Positions 43,066-52,346 of a stretch of 64,000 nucleotides of DNA are shown here, piece after piece. Where the stretch lies: positions 1,426,001 through 1,490,000 of the forward strand of contig NZ_JBDJAF010000001.1 of assembly GCF_039652555.1 (NCBI RefSeq), given 5' to 3'. The notes below the pieces were generated by a model. That model was given only the letters and a program-made list of their open reading frames with translations. It was not told the origin of the DNA and did no database searches. The stretch comes from Parafrigoribacterium mesophilum (GTDB lineage Bacteria; Actinomycetota; Actinomycetes; Actinomycetales; Microbacteriaceae). Position 1 is the stretch's first letter. The number at the start of each line of letters is the position of its first letter. Both the position numbers and the translations under genes were made by a program.

Positions 43066-44283
43066 TCAGGCGCTCCGTGGCCTCCGCCGCCGCGGAGTGG
43101 CGATCCAAGCAACCAGAACGACGAGCAACACAGGCGGAATCGTGAGCGACAAGGGCAACGGGCCGCGGTTGACCTCCCGGTCATCCACCCGCCACAGCGG
43201 CACGAGGCTCCGCGCAACGTCGGGAGCGATGAGCGAGGCTCCCGTAAAGCCCGGGACGTAGGACGCGAACGGTTCACGCGCCCCCGAGTCCACGTCGACC
43301 CAGGAGAATCCCGAGCAGTTGTCACCACTCTCGGCCCGGGTGTGCACGAGCACGGTACTGGCGTCGCGCCATCCGATCGCCGACCCTGACGCAACCCCCT
43401 GCAAAGTCACCACGTCCTCGACAGGCTCTGCGGCCGTGACGTCGACGATGCGCAGGAAGTTTCTACCCAGCTGTGCGAAGCGGCGTCCGTCGGGCGACCA
43501 GGCGTTGCCATCCAGATGCCCAGCACCCGACGACGACAAAGGGGTGTCTGCGGCTTTGCCTGTGACCGCGTTCAGTAGGACAAGGTCCCTGCCGGTTTCG
43601 GCGACGATCGAGGTGCCGTCGGGTGAAAGCGCCGCCGCGCTCACATCGGTGAGCTCGGGGTAGTTGCGCACGGCGCCCGTCTCCAGATCCAGGAGCGAGA
43701 GTGCTCCGTGCAGCTTGGAGTGCCGACCGATCAGCGGGCTGAGGGTGGTCTGACTGGTGAGGATGAGCGCGGACCTGCCGTCGGCCGCGATGCTGAGCGG
43801 AACGACGCTGAGCCCGTCGCCGACGAAGATGGACCGTCGCTCGTTACCTCGCACCGTCGCGACCTCGACTCCACCTCCCCCATCCGCCTTGCCGATCACG
43901 ACGAACCTGCCGTCCGCAGACAAGATGCTCGCCGCAGGACCGCCCTGATCCGCTGAGATACGGAGCGACTCGGCCGCATCCAGCCGGCGGTAGGTAGCCC
44001 CGTCGGCTCCCAGGAGAACCGCCTGCGGGTAGTCGTAGAACTCGACTCCCGCCCCGTTCTGGTAGAGCATGGTCGCTGCGTCAACCGACGACGAAGAAAG
44101 CATCCCCGTCCACCACGAATAAGCAGCGACCTCTCGAGGAAATACCGGTGTCGCGACGCCCGGCTCGGCATGAGACGCCACCGCAGCCTGTATGACGACA
44201 GCGAGGATGAGCACCACAGCGACGGTGATCGCAGGAATCAGGCTGCGCCGGCGCGTGCGTTGGCGGGAGGCGGTAACGGGCAC
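43066..44283 (-). CDS. Membrane-anchored beta-propeller protein
   Basis: A 405-residue protein with an N-terminal membrane anchor (SLIPAITVAVVLILAVVIQAAVASHA) and a large extracytoplasmic region. The region has TolB/WD-like repeats (ISADQGGPAASILSADGRFVVIG, VSAAALSPDGTSIVAETG, GNAWSPDGRRFAQLG). A C-terminal membrane helix (LPLSLTIPPVLLVVLVAWIATP) and basic tail follow. The GTG at 44283 has AAGGAG six bases upstream. Function unknown; a scaffold or sensor outside the membrane is plausible. Confidence 0.75.
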   Translation of the reverse strand: MPVTASRQRTRRRSLIPAITVAVVLILAVVIQAAVASHAEPGVATPVFPREVAAYSWWTGMLSSSSVDAATMLYQNGAGVEFYDYPQAVLLGADGATYRRLDAAESLRISADQGGPAASILSADGRFVVIGKADGGGGVEVATVRGNERRSIFVGDGLSVVPLSIAADGRSALILTSQTTLSPLIGRHSKLHGALSLLDLETGAVRNYPELTDVSAAALSPDGTSIVAETGRDLVLLNAVTGKAADTPLSSSGAGHLDGNAWSPDGRRFAQLGRNFLRIVDVTAAEPVEDVVTLQGVASGSAIGWRDASTVLVHTRAESGDNCSGFSWVDVDSGAREPFASYVPGFTGASLIAPDVARSLVPLWRVDDREVNRGPLPLSLTIPPVLLVVLVAWIATPRRRRPRSA

Positions 44284-44443
44284 GGCCTTCTCCTTTGAGC
44301 TCCGTGGTGCCTGTCCTTGCCACCCTACCGAATGCAACCCCTCGGAGGTGAGTATTGATTCTCTTCGGAGTGCCGAAACTCAACCACGATCGGCAAGAAG
44401 TTCCGGCGGTCTCGAATCATTCGAGGCTACGTCGATCTCTTTG

Positions 44444-44520
44444 TGGTAGCGGGGGCGGGACTTGAACCCGCGACAACACGATTATGAGCCGTGTGCTCTA
44501 ACCACCTGAGCTACCCCGCC
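44444..44520 (-). tRNA. tRNA-Met (CAT anticodon)
   Basis: Minus strand. Acceptor GGCGGGG pairs with CCCCGCT, discriminator A and encoded CCA, D-arm GCTCAGGTGGTTAGAGC, anticodon stem-loop ACGGCTCATAATCGTGT with CAT, T-arm GCGGGTTCAAGTCCCGC. The first acceptor pair is G-U, as expected for an elongator rather than an initiator. Confidence 0.95.
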
Positions 44521-44555
44521 GCGTCTTCCGCTCCGGTTGCCCGAAGGGAGGACCG

Positions 44556-44627
<72 letters not shown>

Positions 44628-44747
44628 GCGCCGCCAGACTGCCGGACTACCGGCGCGCTGACGAAAGCACCGTACGAGACTAGCATCCGGATGCGCCCCG
44701 CGTCGCGCCGATGAGCGCGGTGGGCGCGGGAGGCCTAGGGTTTCGTC

Positions 44748-46451
44748 ATGAGCGCTATCAGCACATCGAAGTCGACCACCGCCCCCGGGGAGGAATGGTG
44801 GCGGTCGGCAGTCATCTACCAGGTGTATCCGCGCTCGTTCGCGGACGCGTCGGGCGACGGGATGGGCGATCTGCCTGGCATCACCTCGCGGCTGCCGGCA
44901 CTGGCCGAACTCGGTGTCGACGCCGTTTGGCTCTCCCCGTTCTTCCCGTCGCCGCAGAAGGATGCCGGATACGATGTGTCCGAATACTGCGATGTCGACC
45001 CACGCTTCGGAACCCTGGACGACTTTCAGACCCTGGAAGCGACAGCGCACGGCTTGGGCCTGCGCCTGATCGTGGACCTCGTCCCCAACCACACCTCGGA
45101 CCAGCACCGGTGGTTTCAGGAAGCCTTGGCCTCCGAGGAGGGCAGCGAACAGCGTGCCCGATACCTCTTCCGCGACGGCAAGGGGCCCAACGGCGAGTTG
45201 CCGCCGAACAATTGGGGATCCGTCTTCGGCGGCGGTGCCTGGACCCGTGTGACCCGCCCAGACGGCTCGGGCGGACAGTGGTACCTCCACCTCTTCGACA
45301 CCTCCCAACCCGACCTCAACTGGGACAACCCGTGGGTTCGCGAGCAGTTCCGCGGCATCCTGAGGTTCTGGCTCGACCGCGGCGTCGACGGCTTCCGAGT
45401 GGATGTCGCGCACGGTCTGATCAAGAAGGCCGGCCTTCCGGACTACACCAAGCCCGAATCCGGCGGCAGCATGGGATCCACCGGGCTCAATCCGGCTGCC
45501 GCCGACCGTCCTGCCGCGCCGGACCCGCCATACTGGGGCCAGGACGGCGTACATGAGATCTATCGCGACTGGCGTCGCATCATCGACGAATACGGCCGAA
45601 ACGCGGTGTTCGTCGCCGAGGCGTGGGTCGAGCCACTGGCCAAGCTGGCCCGCTGGGTACGTCCAGGTGAGATGCACCAGGCGTTCAATTTCGAATACCT
45701 CGAGGCGGACTGGGATGCGCGCCGACTGCGTCGTGTCATCACGGATTCGCTCAAGTCGTTCGGCTCGGTGGGCGCCCCGAGCACCTGGGTGCTCTCCAAC
45801 CACGACGTCATCAGGCACGCGACCCGCCTGGCTCTCACCGCACCGGTACCACAGGGGCAAGGTCTGGGGCCCGGCTCAACGTCCCGTCCGATTCCAGCAC
45901 TCGGACTGAAGCGCGCTCGCGCCGCGACCTGCCTCATGTTGGCCCTGCCGGGCAGCGCCTACCTCTATCAGGGCGAGGAACTCGGCTTGCCCGAGGTGGT
46001 CGACCTCCCGGACTCGGCTCGACGAGACCCCACCTGGTTCCGCAGTGGCGGTACCCGCTACGGCAGGGACGGATGCCGCGTGCCTATTCCGTGGGAGCAG
46101 GCGCGTCCGGCGTATGGGTTCAACGCAACCGGCCATAGCTGGCTCCCGCAGCCGGACGGCTGGGCGCAGTTCGCCAGAGACGCGCAGGATGACGTGCCTC
46201 AATCGACGCTCCAGCTTTATCGCAGCGCCCTGGCGCTTCGCTCGGAGCTCGCTCTGGGCACCGGATCGCTCCGATGGTCACCCGGCTACGGACGTGACAT
46301 CGTGACCTTCCGCAACGGCTCGGTCACCGTGATCCTCAACGCCGGGACGGATGCGGTGAACTTGCCGCCTGATGCGACGGTGCTGTTGGCCTCGGAACAG
46401 CTCTCGGCGGCCGTGCTGCCCCCCGACACCGCGGTGTGGTTACGGATGTAA
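44748..46451 (+). CDS. GH13 alpha-glucosidase / oligo-1,6-glucosidase
   Basis: A 567-residue cytoplasmic glycoside hydrolase of the alpha-amylase family. The four conserved regions are DLVPNHTSDQH (region I), GFRVDVAHGL with the nucleophile Asp (II), VFVAEAWVEP with the acid/base Glu (III) and VLSNHDVIRH (IV). The N-terminus WWRSAVIYQVYPRSFADASGDGMGDLPGI is typical of alpha-glucosidases and trehalose-6-phosphate hydrolases. It hydrolyses imported alpha-glucosides to glucose. The importer at 11751-15335 is a possible partner. Confidence 0.92.
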   Translation: MSAISTSKSTTAPGEEWWRSAVIYQVYPRSFADASGDGMGDLPGITSRLPALAELGVDAVWLSPFFPSPQKDAGYDVSEYCDVDPRFGTLDDFQTLEATAHGLGLRLIVDLVPNHTSDQHRWFQEALASEEGSEQRARYLFRDGKGPNGELPPNNWGSVFGGGAWTRVTRPDGSGGQWYLHLFDTSQPDLNWDNPWVREQFRGILRFWLDRGVDGFRVDVAHGLIKKAGLPDYTKPESGGSMGSTGLNPAAADRPAAPDPPYWGQDGVHEIYRDWRRIIDEYGRNAVFVAEAWVEPLAKLARWVRPGEMHQAFNFEYLEADWDARRLRRVITDSLKSFGSVGAPSTWVLSNHDVIRHATRLALTAPVPQGQGLGPGSTSRPIPALGLKRARAATCLMLALPGSAYLYQGEELGLPEVVDLPDSARRDPTWFRSGGTRYGRDGCRVPIPWEQARPAYGFNATGHSWLPQPDGWAQFARDAQDDVPQSTLQLYRSALALRSELALGTGSLRWSPGYGRDIVTFRNGSVTVILNAGTDAVNLPPDATVLLASEQLSAAVLPPDTAVWLRM

Positions 46452-46458
46452 CGCCCGT

Positions 46459-47679
46459 TTAGTTCGCGTTCGCCTTCAGCCACGCGAACGGGTCGACGGG
46501 AACACCGCCCAGGTGCACCTCGAAGTGCAGGTGCGGTCCGGTCGACTCTCCGGTGCTCCCCACCAGGCCGATGATGTCGGTGACCTTGACGTGTTGGCCC
46601 TCGGCGACCTTGATCGATCCGTACTTCATGTGCGCGTACAGGGTCTGCACCTTCTGCCCGTTGATCACGTGGTCGATCACAACGTGGTTGCCGTAGGCGG
46701 AATTGGACACGGAGACCAGGCTGACCACTCCGTCGGCTATCGCCTGGATCGGTGCGCCGGCGCCGGGGACGAAGTCCAATCCTTCGTGGAACGAGGTGCA
46801 CCCGCCACACGGGGCGATGCGTCTGCCGAATCCACTGCTGATCGGCACCGGGATGGTGAACGGCCACTGAATGGTGCCGTTGGGGTCGTTCGTGTACGAG
46901 AAGCTGCGGCTGCCGAACTTGACCCGGATCTGGTCAGCCAGTGAGCTCACTGTATAGGCATCACGGCCCACGGTGGCGGCCGGCTCCGCCGCGGTGGGAA
47001 CACTCAACGACTGAACCGGCGCGGTGACGGACAGCGGCGAGTGGGTCGCGGTGTCCGCGCTGTAAAACGCGTTTGCGGGCACCGTGGTGGCCACCATCAT
47101 CGCTGCCGCGCCCACCATGGCGCCGACCGACATGAGCTTCGACAGCAGGGCTCGCTTGAACGGCCGCCTGACGCGCTTTCGCACCGTGACGCCGGGGACC
47201 CGAGGGACCAGGCCGGCGGGGGCGGCGGGGGCGGCAGCCTGCTGAAGTCGCGACCGCCGCTGTGACTCGGCCAGGAGCGCGGCGCGTCTGGTGGTCACCG
47301 CCACCGGGGCGATGGCCGGCACGGTGTCCACCCGCACAACCGGGGCCTCAACCGGCAGCTCAGGCGTTGCGGGCATCACGACTGCAGCTGGCGCGGCAGC
47401 CTCGACGGGCAGGGGCTGCGTCTCGAACACCGGAGGCGACACGGCGGTCGATGCGGGCGCGGAGTGCTGCGCCTGAGCACGTTCGCGTTCGCGTCGTTCC
47501 CGCCGGGACCTGGCTTGTACCGGAGGCGTGTCTGCAGGGCCGCTGGCAGCAATCACAGCGGGTAAGAGTTCCGAAACGAGGGAGAATCCGAGTTGCCCGA
47601 ATGCCGATTCAGCGTGAGCCTGTGCGGCATCGGCTGTCTCAGTGTTCACTTTCTCAGTGTTCACTTCGGGTCTCGACAC
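46459..47679 (-). CDS. M23-family metallopeptidase (LytM-like)
   Basis: A 406-residue protein with a long cytoplasmic, low-complexity N-terminus (Arg- and Ala/Pro-rich), one membrane segment (LMSVGAMVGAAAMMVATTVPANAFYS) and an exported C-terminal M23 domain. Zinc ligands are in SFHEGLDFVPGAG (HxxxD) and TGPHLHFEVHLGG (HxH), all present. It cuts or regulates cutting of peptidoglycan. The GTG start region contains a 15-bp tandem duplication encoding VNTEKVNTE (47638-47668), so a shorter start is possible. Downstream end abuts the GH13 gene convergently. Confidence 0.9.
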   Translation of the reverse strand: MSRPEVNTEKVNTETADAAQAHAESAFGQLGFSLVSELLPAVIAASGPADTPPVQARSRRERRERERAQAQHSAPASTAVSPPVFETQPLPVEAAAPAAVVMPATPELPVEAPVVRVDTVPAIAPVAVTTRRAALLAESQRRSRLQQAAAPAAPAGLVPRVPGVTVRKRVRRPFKRALLSKLMSVGAMVGAAAMMVATTVPANAFYSADTATHSPLSVTAPVQSLSVPTAAEPAATVGRDAYTVSSLADQIRVKFGSRSFSYTNDPNGTIQWPFTIPVPISSGFGRRIAPCGGCTSFHEGLDFVPGAGAPIQAIADGVVSLVSVSNSAYGNHVVIDHVINGQKVQTLYAHMKYGSIKVAEGQHVKVTDIIGLVGSTGESTGPHLHFEVHLGGVPVDPFAWLKANAN

Positions 47680-47956
47680 TAACTCTCTAACCTCGCGTTG
47701 CGGGACCGTCCCCGAGCGGCGCGCGGACGCACGCTGTTCAGGTTTCGACCAGTGCGATCAGGATGACTGGTCACGATTCCTTGACGAATCGATACACGCA
47801 ACGTGTCTCGAATGTAACGGATTCATAAACACTAACGTACGAATCCAGGTCGTCGCTAGACAAAATCCTCAGGAAATCGCTCGGAGGAGTACTCTCCGGG
47901 CGCACGAGGCCGGAATTCAGTGCAATCGCGGGGCCTTTCTGGGCCGGATGAGATTG

Positions 47957-48038
47957 TGGCAAGTGCAGGATTCGAACCTGCGAAGTCGTAGACAGCTGAT
48001 TTACAGTCAGATCCCTTTGGCCGCTTGGGTAACTTGCC
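47957..48038 (-). tRNA. tRNA-Tyr (GTA anticodon)
   Basis: Minus strand, about 82 nt with a class II long variable arm. Acceptor GGCAAGT with ACTTGCC, D-arm with TACCCAAGCGGCCAAAGGGA, anticodon stem CTGAC-less loop ACTGTAAAT giving GTA, T-arm GCAGGTTCGAATCCTGC. The 47680-47956 spacer leftward holds only the upstream region of the M23 gene. Confidence 0.94.
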
Positions 48039-48145
48039 ATTGTGCTCCGACCACGTGTAATCACCTGACCGGAGACGCAGATTAAAGAATACAGGTTACG
48101 CGGCCGGTGAAAAATCACCAGAGCGAGCACCAAATCCTGCCCGGC

Positions 48146-48919
48146 TCAGCCCCGCGCGGCGGCGGCGTAGCGGTTCGCCGCATCCGCCACCGTCTGCCGG
48201 TACACCCCCGATGCGTTGTATGCCGCGATACCGGCGCGCCAGCCGTCGGCACCGGCCATGTCGGCGCTGGCCCGGCACAGGTAGTTCGCAGCGGCGGTAA
48301 CCGCGTCGTCGATGTTCTGCGGATCCTCCACTCCATCACCGCCGGCATCGACGTGCCAGTTGCGCCAGGCCTGAGGGATCAGCTGCATCGGCCCCACCGC
48401 CCGATCCGCCGCCGGATCGCCATCGAGCGCCCCCGAGTCGGAATCCGGAACGTGAGCAGTACCCGCACCGTCCAACGCGATGCCGAAGATAGGCGGAACC
48501 ACGGTGCCGTCGCCCTGGATTCGCGAGCCGCCGTGCCGACCGTGGTCGCTTTCGGCGAAGCCGATACCGGCCAACGTCGTCCACCCGAGCGAACACCGCG
48601 GCATCTGAGCGGCTTTGACGATGGCGGCACCGGCGTACGCCTCCAGCGCCCGCCGCGGGATGCCGCTGGCGGAGGCGACGGAGGCCACCCACGCTGGATC
48701 CGCCAGTTGTGCGATACCGGCGCCGCCGGCGACCGGGTTAGCCGGTGGGAGTGGCACGACCAGGGCCGTCTGGGGCCGCGGCGGCGGCTGCGGCGGCATC
48801 CGCTTCGGTGCGCCGCCCGGGGCGAACGCGATAACGGCAACGGCGATCCCCGCCGCGACGAAGGTCGCGACGGCGGCAACACGCCCGGCGTAACTGTGCC
48901 TGGTCCGATGCCGTCGCAT
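48146..48919 (-). CDS. Secreted lytic murein transglycosylase
   Basis: About 257 residues with a signal anchor (AGRVAAVATFVAAGIAVAVIAFAPG), a Pro-rich linker and a transglycosylase domain. The domain has catalytic glutamate in AGIGFAESDHGRHGGSRI, the AVGPMQLIPQAWRNW block, and the C-terminal NIDDAVTAAANYLC and GIAAYNASGVY. It cleaves glycan strands with 1,6-anhydro products. The ATG at 48919 has GGGAAG upstream; earlier in-frame starts at 48931/48934 are possible, and longer ones run into the divergent yajQ. Confidence 0.87.
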   Translation of the reverse strand: MRRHRTRHSYAGRVAAVATFVAAGIAVAVIAFAPGGAPKRMPPQPPPRPQTALVVPLPPANPVAGGAGIAQLADPAWVASVASASGIPRRALEAYAGAAIVKAAQMPRCSLGWTTLAGIGFAESDHGRHGGSRIQGDGTVVPPIFGIALDGAGTAHVPDSDSGALDGDPAADRAVGPMQLIPQAWRNWHVDAGGDGVEDPQNIDDAVTAAANYLCRASADMAGADGWRAGIAAYNASGVYRQTVADAANRYAAAARG

Positions 48920-49046
48920 GATGCTTCCCATCATGACGGTGCCCGCTGCACAACCGATGCACGTCCCACATTGAGGCCGAGCGCAGCGCGAATCCTCAAC
49001 ACCCAGCGCAGCGCTAATCGGCGGGTGGGCAACTACCATGGTGCGC

Positions 49047-49538
49047 ATGGCAGATGCAACATTCGACATCGTGAGCAAGGTCGACAAGATGGAGGTCGAC
49101 AACGCCCTCCACCAGGCGCAAAAGGAAATCGCCCAACGCTACGACTTCAAGAACACCGGCGCGGAAGTGGATTGGAGCGGCGAGAAGCTGCTACTCAAGG
49201 CCAACGCCGAGGAGCGTGTCAAGGCGGCGCTGGAGGTCCTCGAGTCCAAGTTGATCAAGCGCGGCATCTCCCTGCGCAGCCTGGATGCCGGTGAGCCGTA
49301 TGCTTCGGGCAAGGAGTACCGCATCGACGCGACGCTCAAGCAGGGCATCGCCCAGGACGATGCCAAGAAGATCACCAAGATCATTCGCGACGAGGCACCG
49401 AAAGGCGTCAAGTCGCAGATCCAAGGTGACGAGGTGCGCGTGAGCTCCAAGAGCCGGGACGACCTGCAGACCACCATGGCTCTGCTCAAGGGCAGCAGCA
49501 ACCTCGAGGTGGCGCTGCAGTTCGTGAACTTCCGTTAA
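49047..49538 (+). CDS. YajQ-family nucleotide-binding protein
   Basis: A 163-residue protein with the invariant N-terminus ADATFDIVSKVDKMEVDNALHQAQKEIAQRYDFKNTGAEVDW and C-terminal LKGSSNLEVALQFVNFR. The family binds c-di-GMP in some bacteria and tRNA/rRNA in others. The ATG at 49047 gives the normal family length; another ATG lies three codons earlier. The next gene starts on the base after its stop. Confidence 0.93.
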   Translation: MADATFDIVSKVDKMEVDNALHQAQKEIAQRYDFKNTGAEVDWSGEKLLLKANAEERVKAALEVLESKLIKRGISLRSLDAGEPYASGKEYRIDATLKQGIAQDDAKKITKIIRDEAPKGVKSQIQGDEVRVSSKSRDDLQTTMALLKGSSNLEVALQFVNFR

Positions 49539-51002
49539 GTGGAGGCCTCCGACGTCGTCCTGATCCTTGCGGTCCTCCTTGTCGTCGTCGACTTCGTCAT
49601 CCGTATCGTTGCGCTGGTCGTCATCCCGCGCAATCGCAAACCGCAGACTGCGATGGCGTGGCTGCTGGCGATCTTCTTCCTTCCTTATATAGGCATCCTG
49701 CTGTTCCTCCTGCTCGGCAGTCGGCACCTGCCCAAGCGGCGGCGCGACAAGCAGCAGGCGATCAGCAGGTACATCCTGGAGACCACAGAAGGCACCGACC
49801 TCCTCAACCGGGACGCGCCCTGGCCGCCCTGGCTGGAGCCGATCGCCGAACTCAACCGCACGCTCGGTGCCATGCCCCTGGTGGGCGGCAACACGGCGGC
49901 GCTGCTGACCGACTACACGAAGTCGTTGCAGGCGATGACCGATGCGATCTCGCACGCGACGCGGTACGTGCACGTCGAGTTCTACATCATGGCCTACGAT
50001 GGCACCTCGGCACCGTTCTTCGACGCGCTTGAGGCGGCCGTGAAGCGCGGCATCGTCGTGCGCGTGCTGCTGGACCACCTCGCGTCGCGGCGCTCCCCCG
50101 GATATTTCCGCACCATCCGCCGCCTGAAGAAAATCGGCGTGCAGTGGCATCTGATGCTGCCGGTGCAGCCGCTGCGCGGCCGGTTTCAACGCCCCGACCT
50201 GCGCAACCATCGCAAGATCCTCGTCGTCGACGGCGTTGTCGCCTTCACCGGGTCTCAGAACATCATCGACTCCAGCTATAACAAGTGGTCAAACCGCCGA
50301 CGCGGACTGCACTGGCAAGACCTGATGGTGCGGTTCGAGGGACCGATCGTTGCGGGGATCAACGCACTGTTCGTCACCGACTGGTACAGCGAAACCGACG
50401 AGTTGCTGCTGCGGGAAACGGACAACGTGCCGAGGGAGAAGACCCGCAACACGATTGGCGCACAGGTGGTGCCGAGTGGCCCGGCCTTCGACGGCGAGAA
50501 CAACCTGCGCCTGTTCAATGCACTGCTCTATGCTGCGCAGGAGCGCATCATCATCACCAGCCCGTACTTCGTGCCCGACGAATCCATGCTCTACGCCATC
50601 ACCACGGCGGCGCAGAGCGGGCTGGACGTTCAATTGTTCGTCTCTGAGGTGGGTGACCAACCCGTCGTCTACCACGCCCAGCGCAGCTACTACGAAGCGC
50701 TGTTGCGCGCCGGCGTGCGCATCTGGCTCTACCCGAAACCGACGGTGTTGCACGCCAAGCACTTCACCATCGACAATCAGGTCGCTGTGATCGGCTCCAG
50801 CAATATGGACATGCGCTCGTTCAGCCTCAACCTCGAGATCTCGGTCATGGTACGAGGCGAATCCTTCGTCAAAGCGCTGCGCCACCTCGAGGACTCCTAT
50901 CGGGCAGCCAGCCGGGAATTGACGCTCGAGGAGTGGATGGAGCGCCCGCTCGGCGCAAAGGTGCTCGACAACATCGCCAGGCTCACCTCGGCGGTGCAAT
51001 AG
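49539..51002 (+). CDS. cls: Cardiolipin synthase (PLD family)
   Basis: A 487-residue membrane phospholipase-D-type transferase. Two N-terminal helices form a PLDc_N region (VVLILAVLLVVVDFVIRIVALVVIPRNRKPQTAMAWLLAIFFLPYIGILLFLLLG). Two HKD motifs follow: RNHRKILVVDGVVAFTGSQN near residue 225 and HAKHFTIDNQVAVIGSSNMD near residue 405. It makes cardiolipin from phosphatidylglycerol (or CDP-diacylglycerol). Its GTG start immediately follows the yajQ TAA with no intervening base, so translation is coupled. Confidence 0.92.
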   Translation: MEASDVVLILAVLLVVVDFVIRIVALVVIPRNRKPQTAMAWLLAIFFLPYIGILLFLLLGSRHLPKRRRDKQQAISRYILETTEGTDLLNRDAPWPPWLEPIAELNRTLGAMPLVGGNTAALLTDYTKSLQAMTDAISHATRYVHVEFYIMAYDGTSAPFFDALEAAVKRGIVVRVLLDHLASRRSPGYFRTIRRLKKIGVQWHLMLPVQPLRGRFQRPDLRNHRKILVVDGVVAFTGSQNIIDSSYNKWSNRRRGLHWQDLMVRFEGPIVAGINALFVTDWYSETDELLLRETDNVPREKTRNTIGAQVVPSGPAFDGENNLRLFNALLYAAQERIIITSPYFVPDESMLYAITTAAQSGLDVQLFVSEVGDQPVVYHAQRSYYEALLRAGVRIWLYPKPTVLHAKHFTIDNQVAVIGSSNMDMRSFSLNLEISVMVRGESFVKALRHLEDSYRAASRELTLEEWMERPLGAKVLDNIARLTSAVQ

Positions 51003-51051
51003 CAGCCAGCCTCGGGCGGCTGCCGAGCCAGCGGCGGCAGTACAGTGGCTC

Positions 51052-51681
51052 ATGAGCATCGCGTCCTACCTCGCATTCTGCGGCCTGTGCGTATTGCTGG
51101 CACTCACCCCCGGGCCGGACACCTTCCTCATCCTGCGCTTCAGCATGCGCCGCGCCGCCATCGGCGTGGCCGCGGCCTTCGGCTCGGCGCTCGGCTCGCT
51201 GATGTGGGCCGTCCTGGTAGGCATCGGCCTCGCGGCGCTGATCGAACAATCGGTCGAGGCCTACCGTGTCGTGAAAGTTTTGGGCGGGCTCTACCTGGTG
51301 TACCTCGGAATCCAGGCTCTGCGGCACGCCCGTGTGCCTGCCGCCGAACCCGGTATCCCGGTAGCTCTCCGGCGCACCCTGCTGCCCGCTCTGGCCGCCG
51401 GGCTGTTGTCCACGATGACCAACCCCAAGGTCGGACTGTTCTTTCTCGCCGTGGTGCCGCAGTTCCTGCCGCACGGCGCCAACGCCTTCGTTCTGACCAT
51501 GGCGCTCGGGGCGACCGACGGCATCATCGCTCTGGTCTATCTCGCCTGCTTGGCCAAGGTGGCCGCGAAGGCCAACGAGTGGCTGAAACGTCCCAAGGTG
51601 ACCGTCGGACTCGAGCGCACCTCTGGCGGCATCCTCGCGGCCCTCGGCGTGGGTGTTCTGGCCTCCAGCGCCACCGAATAG
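51052..51681 (+). CDS. LysE/RhtB-family amino acid exporter
   Basis: A 209-residue membrane protein of about six helices. It starts with LAFCGLCVLLALTPGPDTFLILRFSMRRA, the family's N-terminal signature (PGP motif), and has VKVLGGLYLVYLGIQALRHAR and STMTNPKVGLFFLAVVPQFLP. It exports neutral or basic amino acids or homoserine lactones; substrate unknown. A single gene. Confidence 0.88.
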   Translation: MSIASYLAFCGLCVLLALTPGPDTFLILRFSMRRAAIGVAAAFGSALGSLMWAVLVGIGLAALIEQSVEAYRVVKVLGGLYLVYLGIQALRHARVPAAEPGIPVALRRTLLPALAAGLLSTMTNPKVGLFFLAVVPQFLPHGANAFVLTMALGATDGIIALVYLACLAKVAAKANEWLKRPKVTVGLERTSGGILAALGVGVLASSATE

Positions 51682-51742
51682 CAGCAAACTCCCGGCTTTC
51701 ACGACTGTTATGCCCGGGGATCGGCATGTTAATATTGCAGTA

Positions 51743-51763
51743 GTTGAGTCAAAGAGGCTCAAC
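51743..51763 (+). promoter_or_regulatory. HAIR-type HspR operator before hsp20
   Basis: GTTGAGT, 7 bp, GCTCAAC. This matches the HspR-associated inverted repeat (CTTGAGT-N7-ACTCAAG) with changes at the outer base pair and one inner position. A TAATAT -10 box lies just upstream at 51730-51735, so bound HspR would block hsp20 transcription. hspR itself is not in the window. Confidence 0.8.
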
Positions 51764-51791
51764 TTTAGGAAGAGGAAGGAAAACCCACATC

Positions 51792-52223
51792 ATGGCTATG
51801 TCGTTTGATCCTTTCGGCGACCTCGATCGACTCACCGACGGATTCCTGCAGTTCCGGCCGGGACCTCGCTTCATGCCGGTCGACCTGTTCCGTGAACGGG
51901 ATCAGTACATCCTCAACGCCGACCTTCCCGGGATCGACCCCGGTTCGGTGGATGTCGACGTCGATGGGCAGTTGCTGACCATCCGTGCGCAGCGCACCCA
52001 GGCAAACCAGGAAGGCGCGAAGTGGATGGCCCAGGAGCGGCCGCACGGCACCTACCTGAGGCAGTTCAGCCTCGGCGAAGGCGTTGACGCCGACCGCATC
52101 ACCGCGCACTACGACAACGGTGTGCTCAGCGTCATCATCCCGGTCAGCGAAAAGGCGAAGCCGCGCAAGATCGAGGTCGGTTCGTCGAGCAAAGGCTCTC
52201 GGGACCGCCAGATCTCGGTCTGA
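51792..52223 (+). CDS. Small heat-shock protein (Hsp20/alpha-crystallin)
   Basis: A 143-residue holdase chaperone. FDPFGDLDRLTDGFLQ starts it, and the alpha-crystallin domain has LFRERDQYILNADLPGIDPGSVDVDVDGQLLTIRAQR with the C-terminal GVLSVIIPVSEKAKPRKIEV (IxI-like IIPV). GGAAGG lies about 12 bases before the ATG at 51792. The HAIR site upstream and the hairpin after it make it a single heat-shock-regulated gene. Confidence 0.93.
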   Translation: MAMSFDPFGDLDRLTDGFLQFRPGPRFMPVDLFRERDQYILNADLPGIDPGSVDVDVDGQLLTIRAQRTQANQEGAKWMAQERPHGTYLRQFSLGEGVDADRITAHYDNGVLSVIIPVSEKAKPRKIEVGSSSKGSRDRQISV

Positions 52224-52240
52224 GCGAAGAGCCGCATCAG

Positions 52241-52274
52241 GATGGCTCCGTCCGCGACCGCGGACGGAGCCATC
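52241..52274 (+). terminator. Hairpin terminator after hsp20
   Basis: A 15-bp perfect stem (GATGGCTCCGTCCGC with its complement) around loop GACC, 17 bp after the hsp20 stop. No clear T-run follows, as is common in high-GC actinobacteria. Confidence 0.7.
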
Positions 52275-52346
52275 GTCCTCTGGTGAGTGGTGCGCATCCA
52301 CCGAAGGCGGACTAATCTCACCACCGAATCCGATGAAGGAGGCAGT

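Noticed and set aside
47638..47668. 15-bp tandem duplication at the start of the M23 gene as a regulatory repeat
   Set aside because: It is in frame and simply encodes VNTE twice; too short and single to call a regulatory array.
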